Positions 57,702 through 64,000 of a stretch of 64,000 bases of DNA are shown here, in pieces. The stretch comes from SZAS-79 sp965279075 (lineage in GTDB: Bacteria > Pseudomonadota > Gammaproteobacteria > Burkholderiales > SG8-39), in contig CBDIHI010000012.1 in the NCBI GenBank assembly GCA_965279075.1, positions 62,001 to 126,000 of the forward strand, read 5' to 3'. The notes beneath the pieces are model-generated. The model was not told the origin of the DNA, searched no databases, and saw only the letters and a program-made list of their open reading frames with translations. Made by a program: the position numbers and the translations under genes. Within the stretch, counting starts at the first letter, position 1, and each line of letters begins with the position of its first letter.

Positions 57702-58730
57702 ATGGGCAACCTGCCGGACCGTTTCGCAGACGTGGAGGCGCTGGAGGAGTACATGACCACGCCTTCGCCCGCGCTCGTGCGCGACCTCGCCGGCCTTGCC
57801 GGCGACATCATGGTGCTCGGCGTGGGCGGCAAGATGGGCCCCACGCTCGCGCGCATGGCGAAGCGCGCCGCGCCCGGCAAGCGCGTGGTGGGCGTGGCGC
57901 GCTTTTCCGAGAAGGGCCTGCGCGAGCGCCTCGAGTCCCAGGGTGTCGAGTGCATCGCCTGCGACCTTCTCGACCGGGCCGCCGTGGAGAAGCTGCCGGC
58001 GATCGAAAACATCGTGTTCATGGCCGGGCACAAGTTCGGCGCGGCCGGCAACCCGGACTTCACCTGGGCGATGAACGTGGGTGTGCCGTTCATGGTGGCG
58101 GAGCACTTTCGCTCCGCGCGCTTTGCGGTGTTCTCCACCGCCTGCGTCTATCCGTTCGTCAGCGTGACCGGCCGCGGCGCAGATGAGTCGACGCCGCTCC
58201 TGCCGGCGCCCGGCGACTACGCCAGCTCCTGCGTGGGGCGCGAGATGATGTTCGGGCATGCCGCGCGCAAGTACGGCTCGCGGGCCGCGCTGGTGCGCCT
58301 CGAGTACGCGATCGACATGCGCTACGGCGTGCTCTACGACGTCGCATCCAAGGTCTTCGCGGGCCAGCCCGTCGACGTCACCATGGGCCACGTCAACGTG
58401 ATCTGGCAGGGCGAGGCCAACGAGCAGGTGTTGCGCCTGCTGGCCCACGCCACGACGCCTGCCACGCCCTATAACCTCTCCGGCCCGGAAGTGATCAGCG
58501 TGCGGTGGCTGGCGGAGGAATTCGCCAGGCGGATGGGCAAGGCGGCGGTCGTGACGGGCAGCGAGGCGCCCACTGCGTTGCTGGTCGATACGGCCGGGAC
58601 GCAAAAGATCCTGGGCGCCCCGCGGGTGCCGCTGGCAAGAATGATCGACTGGGTGGCCGACTGGGTGCAGCGCGGCATGCCCAGCCTCGGCAAGGACACG
58701 CACTTCTCGACGCGCGATGGGAAGTACTGA
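57702..58730 (+). CDS. Atypical NAD-dependent epimerase/dehydratase-family protein
   Basis: 342 aa. An extended-SDR nucleotide site Leu-Gly-Val-Gly-Gly-Lys-Met-Gly is at 39-46. The catalytic Ser (Phe-Ser-Thr-Ala-Cys-Val-Tyr) is present, but the Tyr-x3-Lys motif reads Tyr173-Ala-Ser-Ser-Cys177, with no Lys. A typical oxidoreductase cycle is thus doubtful. The protein could be a structural or regulatory member, or use a different residue. It overlaps the GNAT gene by 14 nt, so they are co-translated. Confidence 0.82.
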   Translation: MGNLPDRFADVEALEEYMTTPSPALVRDLAGLAGDIMVLGVGGKMGPTLARMAKRAAPGKRVVGVARFSEKGLRERLESQGVECIACDLLDRAAVEKLPAIENIVFMAGHKFGAAGNPDFTWAMNVGVPFMVAEHFRSARFAVFSTACVYPFVSVTGRGADESTPLLPAPGDYASSCVGREMMFGHAARKYGSRAALVRLEYAIDMRYGVLYDVASKVFAGQPVDVTMGHVNVIWQGEANEQVLRLLAHATTPATPYNLSGPEVISVRWLAEEFARRMGKAAVVTGSEAPTALLVDTAGTQKILGAPRVPLARMIDWVADWVQRGMPSLGKDTHFSTRDGKY

Positions 58731-59583
58731 CGGGGCCCTGCGCGAGATCCGCCTCGGCGCCGGGGACATCCCGGGCTGCGTGGCGCTGTCCGCCGAGGCG
58801 CGCTGGAACCAGACCGCGGACGACTGGAGCACCATGCTCGCCCTCGGCGATGGGTTCGGGCTCGTCGATCCGGGCGGGACGATCGTCGCGACTTCGCTCG
58901 CGCTGCCCTTCGCGAGCGGGGGCTTCGGCTGGATCAGCATGGTGCTGGTGACCGGGTCGCGGCGCCGGCAGGGCCTGGCCACTCGTGTGATGGGAAGCGC
59001 GATGCAGTCATTGGCCGCGAAGAACCTGGTCGCCATCCTCGACGCCACGCCAGCCGGGCGCGAGGTCTACCGCTTGCTGGGCTTCGAGGACACCTGGGGC
59101 ATCGAGCGCATGCAGCGCCTCGCTGCGCCGGTGCTCGCGGCGTCGCCCGACCGGAACGTGCGGCCCATGACCGACGCCGACTGGCCGGGCGTGTGCGCGC
59201 TCGACGCGGCCGCGTTCGCAGCCGATCGCTCGGCGCTGCTTGCTGCGCTGCGCTCGCGCCTGCCTGCGGCGGCGCTGGTTTCCGATGCGGGCGGGCGCAT
59301 CGACGGTTTCCTGCTCGGGCGTGACGGGCGCATCGCCAACCAGCTCGGCCCCTGCGTGTGCGGCGACGAGGCCACGGCAATCGCGTTGCTCGCGGGGGCG
59401 CTGCGCGCCGTCAGCGCGCCCGTGTTCCTCGACATGCCCGCGCCGCACACGGCGCTGTCGGCGTGGCTCAAGGCCTCCGGATTTACGATCCAGAGGCCGT
59501 ACACGCGCATGCTGCTGGGGCGCAGCCGCCCTTTCAACGACGTGCAGCGGCTCTACGCCATCGCCGGGCCCGAGCTCGGCTGA
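58717..59583 (+). CDS. GNAT-family N-acetyltransferase (tandem GNAT)
   Basis: 288 aa. The first GNAT domain (1-140) has the acetyl-CoA loop Gly-Ser-Arg-Arg-Arg-Gln-Gly-Leu-Ala-Thr. The second, more divergent half ends in Tyr-Thr-Arg-Met, as in DUF-type C-terminal acetyltransferase domains. The acceptor is unknown. It overlaps the epimerase gene and lies 8 nt before the TPR-OGT gene, suggesting a three-gene unit. Confidence 0.8.
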   Translation: MGSTDGALREIRLGAGDIPGCVALSAEARWNQTADDWSTMLALGDGFGLVDPGGTIVATSLALPFASGGFGWISMVLVTGSRRRQGLATRVMGSAMQSLAAKNLVAILDATPAGREVYRLLGFEDTWGIERMQRLAAPVLAASPDRNVRPMTDADWPGVCALDAAAFAADRSALLAALRSRLPAAALVSDAGGRIDGFLLGRDGRIANQLGPCVCGDEATAIALLAGALRAVSAPVFLDMPAPHTALSAWLKASGFTIQRPYTRMLLGRSRPFNDVQRLYAIAGPELG

Positions 59584-59591
59584 GGGCGGCC

Positions 59592-61616
59592 ATGGGAATC
59601 AAGTTCCGCAATCCCTTCTCGCGCGACGGGAGCGGGCTTGCGCGTGAACTGCTGGAACGCGGCATAGCCGCCGAGCAGGCCGGCGCGCCTGCGCAGGCGA
59701 TGGAGCATTATCGCAAGGCTGCCGAAACCGATCCGTCACTCGCGGCTGCGCACTTCAACCTCGGGCTGCTGCTGGTGCAGGCGGCGGACTTCGACGAGGC
59801 CGAGGCTGCGTTGCGCGCCGCTTTGCAGGCGCGCAATGACTTTCCCGAAGCCTGGGTTGCGCTCGCCGATGCGTTCGAGGCGCAGGGTCGAGACTCGGAG
59901 GCCGTCGAGGCCCTGGATCGCGCAATCGCGCTTCGGGAGCGCTACGAGGGGGCGCTCATGAATGCAGCGGTGCTGCTGCAGAAGTTGGGGCGCCTCGACG
60001 AGGCGGCCTCCCGCTATCGCCAGGTGCTGGAACTCGCGCCCGAGGCGGCGGCCTTGCACAACAACCTTGCCAACGTGCTGCAGGCGCTCGGGCGCCTTGG
60101 CGAAGCCGAGGCAAGCGGCCGCCGCGCGGTAGGACTCGACCCCGCCCTGCCGGAGGCGCATTTCAACCTCGGCAACATCCTGCAGGCGCTGGGCCGGGGG
60201 TCGGAGGCCGAGGCGAGCCTGCGCAACGCGCTCCGGCTGAGGCCGGCCTACCGCGAGGCACACGTGGGCCTTGGCAATGCACTGCGGGATCTCGGTCGCG
60301 TCGACGAGGCGCAGGCCGCCTTTCTCCGGGCGCTGGACCTCGACCCGGATGACCGGGACGCGCGCAGCAACTACCTGCTGTCGCTCAACTACACCAGGGC
60401 CCTTACGCGCGCCGAAGTGCACGCGGCGCATGCCGAATGGGCACGGCGGCACGCGGTGGCGGAGTCCCATGTTCCGCCCCCGAATGTTCGCGATCCCGCC
60501 CGCAGGCTGCGCATCGGCTACGTCTCGGGCGACTTCCGCCGCCATTCGGTGGCGTACTTCATCGAACCCGTGCTCGCGCAGCACGATCGCGGGGCCTTCG
60601 AGGTCTTCTGCTACTCGAACGTCGCGCTTGCCGACGCGATGACCGGGCGGCTGATGGCCCTCGCGGACCACGCACGCGAGATCGTCCACCTTTCCGATGA
60701 AGCGGTTGCGGCCATGATTCGCGCCGACGCGATCGACATTCTCGTCGACCTCGCCGGGCATACGGCGGGCCACCGGCTGGGCGTCTTCGCGCTGCGGCCC
60801 GCGCCGGTCCAGGCCACCTACCTCGGATACCCGAACACCACGGGCCTCGCGGCGATCGGCTGGCGCGTCACGGACACCTACGCAGACCCGCCGGGCGACG
60901 GCGACGACGTGCACAGCGAGCGCCTCGCGCGGCTGCCGCGGTCGTTCCTGTGCTTCCAGCCGCCGGACGGGGCGCCAGTAGTACAGGCCCCGCCCTGTGC
61001 GGAGAGGGGGCACGTCACCTTCGGCTCGTTCAACGTGCTGCCGAAGGTCACGCCCGAAGTGATCCGCGTGTGGTCGCAGGTTCTGGGGCGCGTGCCGGGG
61101 AGCCGCCTGCTGCTGAAGGCGCTGGGACTGGGCGACGCACACTCACGCGAGCAGGTGCTTGCGAGGTTCGCGGCGCACGGTATCGCGGCGGAGCGCATCA
61201 TGGTGTTGCCAATGGAAGCCTCGCTGCAGGCGCACCTCGCGCGCTACCACGAGATTGATATCGCGCTCGACCCGTTCCCGTTCAACGGCACGACCACGAC
61301 GCTCGAAGCCCTGTGGATGGGTGTGCCGGTCGTCGCGCTCGCGGGGGACAGGCATTCCGCGCGGGTCGGCGCGAGCATCCTGGCCAACGCTGGCCTTTCG
61401 GAGCTGATCGCGCCGGACGAGAAAGCATACGTGGACCTCGCGGCCAGGCTTGCGGGCGACGCGTCGAGGTTGGCCGACCTGCGGCGCGGCATGCGGACAC
61501 GGATCGCCGCGTCCCCGCTGCGCGACCCGGCCGGGATCGTAGGGGACCTCGAGCAGGCCTACCGGCGGATGTGGTCCGACTGGTGCGCCGCGAAGCCGGT
61601 TACAGGATCCGGTTGA
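59592..61616 (+). CDS. TPR protein with O-GlcNAc transferase (GT41/SPINDLY-like) C-terminal domain
   Basis: 674 aa from the ATG at 59592. About seven TPR units occupy residues 10-285 (repeated Ala-His-Phe-Asn-Leu-Gly and Leu-Gly-Arg-x-x-Glu-Ala). A GT41 catalytic domain follows from about 300: Ile-Gly-Tyr-Val-Ser-Gly-Asp-Phe-Arg-x-His-Ser, Gln-Ala-Thr-Tyr-Leu-Gly-Tyr-Pro-Asn-Thr-Thr-Gly and Phe-Pro-Phe-Asn-Gly-Thr-Thr-Thr-Thr. These enzymes glycosylate Ser/Thr or Asn of proteins. The target is unknown. The 3' end overlaps the convergent BatA gene by 17 nt. Confidence 0.9.
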   Translation: MGIKFRNPFSRDGSGLARELLERGIAAEQAGAPAQAMEHYRKAAETDPSLAAAHFNLGLLLVQAADFDEAEAALRAALQARNDFPEAWVALADAFEAQGRDSEAVEALDRAIALRERYEGALMNAAVLLQKLGRLDEAASRYRQVLELAPEAAALHNNLANVLQALGRLGEAEASGRRAVGLDPALPEAHFNLGNILQALGRGSEAEASLRNALRLRPAYREAHVGLGNALRDLGRVDEAQAAFLRALDLDPDDRDARSNYLLSLNYTRALTRAEVHAAHAEWARRHAVAESHVPPPNVRDPARRLRIGYVSGDFRRHSVAYFIEPVLAQHDRGAFEVFCYSNVALADAMTGRLMALADHAREIVHLSDEAVAAMIRADAIDILVDLAGHTAGHRLGVFALRPAPVQATYLGYPNTTGLAAIGWRVTDTYADPPGDGDDVHSERLARLPRSFLCFQPPDGAPVVQAPPCAERGHVTFGSFNVLPKVTPEVIRVWSQVLGRVPGSRLLLKALGLGDAHSREQVLARFAAHGIAAERIMVLPMEASLQAHLARYHEIDIALDPFPFNGTTTTLEALWMGVPVVALAGDRHSARVGASILANAGLSELIAPDEKAYVDLAARLAGDASRLADLRRGMRTRIAASPLRDPAGIVGDLEQAYRRMWSDWCAAKPVTGSG

Positions 61617-62649
61617 ACCATGCGAGCGACAGCAGCGCGGCGATCAGCGTCAGCAGGGCGCCGGTCGCGGCGAACAGCGCGGTGATCTCGATGGTCTGCT
61701 GCTTTTCGAGCACCAGCTTCGCGCTGAGGCTGCGGTAGATCTTCGACAGGTCGGCGGCGTCGCCGGCGCGGAAGTACTCGCCGCGCGTCATGGTCGCCAC
61801 TTTCTTCAGCACATCCTCGTCGAGCTTTACGCGCATCGACCAGCCGTTCGAGTTCAGCGTCGTACCGGCGGGGGTGCCTATGCCCACGGTGAAGACGCGT
61901 ACGCCGCGCTCGGCGGCGATGGCGGCCATCGCCAGCGGGTCGGGCCCGATGTTGCTCTGCCCGTCGGACAGCAGCACGATCACCGCGGAGCCGTACGACC
62001 CGGGCGCCACGGCCTTGAATTCGCCGCCGCCCGGGCGCGGGAAGGCGCCGCCGGGCGGGAACGGCGGCGTGCCGGAAATGATGCGCTCGGCGTCGATGGC
62101 CGCTTCGGGCAGCAGGTTCGCAAGCGAGATGATGAGGCCGCTGCCCAGCGCCGTGCCACGCTGCAGCTGGAAGCGCTCCATGGCCTGCAGCACGCTGTCG
62201 CGGTTGTCGGTCGGCGCCTGGACGACGGCGGCGCTGGCCGCGATCGACACGAGCCCGACGCGCACCTTGGGCGGCTGCCCGGCGAGGAACGCCTTGGCTG
62301 CATTCTTCGCGGCAGTGATCCGGTCAGGCGCGATGTCCGCCGCCTTCATGCTGCCGGAGGCGTCCATCGCGAGCATGATGGTTTCCACGCGGGCCGGAAG
62401 CACCAGCGCGGCCTTCGGGCGCGCCACCGCGACGATCATCGCCGCGAGGCCGAGCAGCATCAGTACGGGCGGGGCGTAGCGGCGGAACCGCCCGGCCGTC
62501 GCCGCGGTGGACGCGAGCCCGGCGTACTTGACGGTGCTGCGCCTGCCGCGCGCGGATTGCCAGGCCTGCAGGCCGGCGAGCAGCGGCAGCACCGCGAGCA
62601 GCGACAGCATCATCGGCCACTGCAGCGTGAAGGAGGCGGGATCGATCAT
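61600..62649 (-). CDS. VWA-domain membrane protein (BatA type)
   Basis: 349 aa. Two N-terminal membrane helices, a von Willebrand A domain with the MIDAS motif Asp-Ala-Ser-Gly-Ser near residue 93, and a C-terminal helix. BatA proteins work with DUF58 and MoxR ATPases, encoded directly upstream here, in metal-dependent chaperone or envelope roles such as aerotolerance. It overlaps the DUF58 gene stop by 4 nt. Confidence 0.88.
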   Translation of the reverse strand: MIDPASFTLQWPMMLSLLAVLPLLAGLQAWQSARGRRSTVKYAGLASTAATAGRFRRYAPPVLMLLGLAAMIVAVARPKAALVLPARVETIMLAMDASGSMKAADIAPDRITAAKNAAKAFLAGQPPKVRVGLVSIAASAAVVQAPTDNRDSVLQAMERFQLQRGTALGSGLIISLANLLPEAAIDAERIISGTPPFPPGGAFPRPGGGEFKAVAPGSYGSAVIVLLSDGQSNIGPDPLAMAAIAAERGVRVFTVGIGTPAGTTLNSNGWSMRVKLDEDVLKKVATMTRGEYFRAGDAADLSKIYRSLSAKLVLEKQQTIEITALFAATGALLTLIAALLSLAWFNRIL

Positions 62650-63644
62650 CCGCGTCCCTGGGCCGAAGCCCGTCGTGCGGCGGCCGTGGCGGGAACGCCC
62701 CCGGCGGAGAGCTGGCTGCGCTGCTTTCGCATCTTCGCAAAGCGCAGCAGAGCGTCGTCGATCGGGTCGCCGGTCGAGAGTTCGAGGCAGTCGACCCCTG
62801 CGCCGGCCAGCGCTTCGCGCAGCGCCTGCTCGCGGCGTTGCGCCGCTTCGGCGAAGCGCTTCCGGAACCCGCGGTCGTGCGTGTCGACGAACAGCTGCTC
62901 GCCGGTTTCGGCGTCCTGCATCATCACCATGCCGAGGTCGGGCAGCGCCTGCTCGAGCGGGTCGCAGAGCCTTACCGCGATCACCTCATGGCGGCGCGCC
63001 AGCATCCCGAGCGCGCGCTCCCAGCCCGGGCGGCTGACGAAGTCCGAGACGAGGAACACCACTGAGCGGCGCTTCATCGCATGCTGTGCGCGCGTGAGCA
63101 GTTCAGCGAGGTCGGTCTCGTGCGCTTCGGCGCCACGCGCTGGGGCCACGCGCAGCATCCGGTCGAGAAGGTGGAGCACGTGGAGCCGCCCGCTGCGGGC
63201 GGGGATCGAGGGCTCGGCGGTGCGGCCGGTGCCGCGGTAGAGCACCGCGCCCACGCGGTTTCCGCGCCGCGCCAGCAGCCTCGCCAGCACCGCGACGAAC
63301 TGCGCGGCCAGCGTACGCTTGGCCACCGCCTGCGAGCCGAAGTCGAGCGAGCCGCTGAGGTCGGCGAGGAACCATGCCGCGACCTCGCGGTCCTCCTGGA
63401 ACTCGCGCACGTGCGGCACCTGCAGCCGCGCGGTCACGTTCCAGTCGATGAAGCGCGCGTCGTCCCCCGCCTGGTATTCGTGCAGGTCGGCGAAGTCCAT
63501 GCCTGCGCCGCGAAAGAGCGTGCGGTAATCGCCCTGCAACGCGCCGTCGAGCCGGCGGATCACCGTCCACTCGAGGCGGCGCAGCAGGCGCTCGGCGTCC
63601 CCCGGGGGCCGCCCGTCGGCAGCGGGGCCTTGTGCCTCGGCCAT
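62646..63644 (-). CDS. DUF58 family protein
   Basis: 332 aa. The DUF58 core motif Tyr-Gln-Ala-Gly-Asp-Asp-Ala-Arg-Phe-Ile-Asp-Trp-Asn-Val near residue 60 and a degenerate VWA-like Asp-Leu-Ser-Gly-Ser near 95 are visible. DUF58 proteins are partners of MoxR AAA+ ATPases. The gene starts 4 nt after the moxR stop and overlaps batA by 4 nt. Confidence 0.88.
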   Translation of the reverse strand: MAEAQGPAADGRPPGDAERLLRRLEWTVIRRLDGALQGDYRTLFRGAGMDFADLHEYQAGDDARFIDWNVTARLQVPHVREFQEDREVAAWFLADLSGSLDFGSQAVAKRTLAAQFVAVLARLLARRGNRVGAVLYRGTGRTAEPSIPARSGRLHVLHLLDRMLRVAPARGAEAHETDLAELLTRAQHAMKRRSVVFLVSDFVSRPGWERALGMLARRHEVIAVRLCDPLEQALPDLGMVMMQDAETGEQLFVDTHDRGFRKRFAEAAQRREQALREALAGAGVDCLELSTGDPIDDALLRFAKMRKQRSQLSAGGVPATAAARRASAQGRG

Positions 63645-63648
63645 CGAC

Positions 63649-64000
63649 CTAGGCCGCGGGAACCTGCACGTGCGTCGCGAGCGGCTTCTCGGGCCGCTGG
63701 ATCGCCTGCATCACCTTCATCACGATCGCATCCGCCGTCAGGCCGTCGGACAGCGCCTCATACGACAACGACAACCGGTGGCGCAGCACGTCGGGGACGA
63801 TGTCGGCCACGTCCTCGGGCAGCGCGTAGTCGCGGCCGCGCAGGAACGCGAGCGCGCGGGCGCCCTCGATCAGGTGGATGGTCGCGCGCGGGCTGGCGCC
63901 GAAAGTGATGTACTTGGCAAATTCGGCGAGGCCGAAGCGCGCGGGATGGCGCGTGGCCGACACCAGCTTCACGGCGTACTGCACGAGCCCGGGATCGACG
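63649..64000 (-). CDS. MoxR-family AAA+ ATPase, C-terminal fragment
   Basis: The last 117 codons, running off the right edge. The sequence Gly-Ala-Ser-Pro-Arg-Ala near the start, Leu-Pro-Glu-Asp-Val, and Val-Leu-Arg-His-Arg-Leu are the sensor-2/lid region of MoxR ATPases. The Walker A and B motifs lie outside the window. The moxR-DUF58-batA order is the usual one. Confidence 0.88.
   Translation of the reverse strand, partial: VDPGLVQYAVKLVSATRHPARFGLAEFAKYITFGASPRATIHLIEGARALAFLRGRDYALPEDVADIVPDVLRHRLSLSYEALSDGLTADAIVMKVMQAIQRPEKPLATHVQVPAA

Overview
The window is GC-rich and gene-dense with short intergenic gaps. It looks like a piece of a betaproteobacterial (Burkholderiales-like) chromosome. 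The reasons are a Bug/TctC-type binding protein, an entericidin lipoprotein, a tkt-gap-pgk-pyk arrangement with nudC and a polyamine gene beside it, and a purine-ureide catabolic set of the hpx/puuE kind. The taxon is inferred from content and order only. I saw no rRNA, tRNA, CRISPR array, transposase or phage gene.

Region by region. (1) 1-9995 is a sugar or sugar-acid catabolic locus. A minus-strand operon runs from a FadR-type gntR regulator through a CUT1 sugar ABC transporter (ATPase, Tat-exported binding protein, two permeases), an SDR dehydrogenase, an IlvD/Edd-family dehydratase and a TRAP transporter (DctQ, then DctM running off the edge). A divergent SDR-FAH hydrolase pair ends in a strong terminator. 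Together they fit a non-phosphorylative aldonate pathway ending in pyruvate plus a small acid. (2) 10061-12344 holds a small Lys-rich protein and a DUF350 / ATP-grasp (YgiC-like) / DUF1190 lipoprotein set. (3) 12428-17592 holds a DUF2855 protein, a single-chain HcnA-HcnB-HcnC-like flavoenzyme and an RlmK-like methyltransferase.

(4) 17602-18714 is the most striking item. Two minus-strand reading frames normally called separately are one frame interrupted by a single UGA. That UGA falls exactly on the second cysteine position of the AhpD catalytic motif (CxxC-x3-H). A hairpin that fits the bacterial SECIS pattern starts 17 nt downstream. I annotate it as a selenocysteine-containing alkylhydroperoxidase-like protein of 370 aa. 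(5) 18823-26246 holds miscellaneous metabolism: a DUF2189 membrane protein, a TauD-family dioxygenase, a methyltransferase, a VOC protein with an AraC regulator, a flavin monooxygenase-like acyl-CoA dehydrogenase homologue, a TctC binding protein and an SDR. (6) 26335-27758 holds two small lipoproteins and the remnant of a cupin gene.

(7) 27821-41972 is a nitrogen-salvage island. It has an Opp/Dpp-type ABC transporter whose operon also encodes an AtzG-like/AtzE-like amidase pair. Next to it are an N-carbamoyl-amino-acid hydrolase, an omega-amino acid:pyruvate aminotransferase, a hydantoin/allantoin racemase, the PuuE allantoinase, a PucG-like aminotransferase and an allantoate amidohydrolase. 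These suggest combined use of purine ureides and pyrimidine-derived ureido acids. (8) 41969-56621 holds a fused AdoMet decarboxylase-spermidine synthase, NudC and central carbon metabolism (tkt, gap, a crotonase, pgk; pyk further on). Interleaved with these are an FHA/TolA-like membrane protein, an orphan DGQHR-domain protein and a five-gene operon (three MaoC-fold proteins, RidA, an alpha/beta hydrolase). (9) 56618-64000 holds a short MetE-like protein, an atypical NAD-epimerase, a GNAT protein, a TPR-O-GlcNAc-transferase-like protein, and a BatA/DUF58/MoxR set running off the right edge.

All statements come from reading the sequence. No database search was run, so family names rest on motif recognition.
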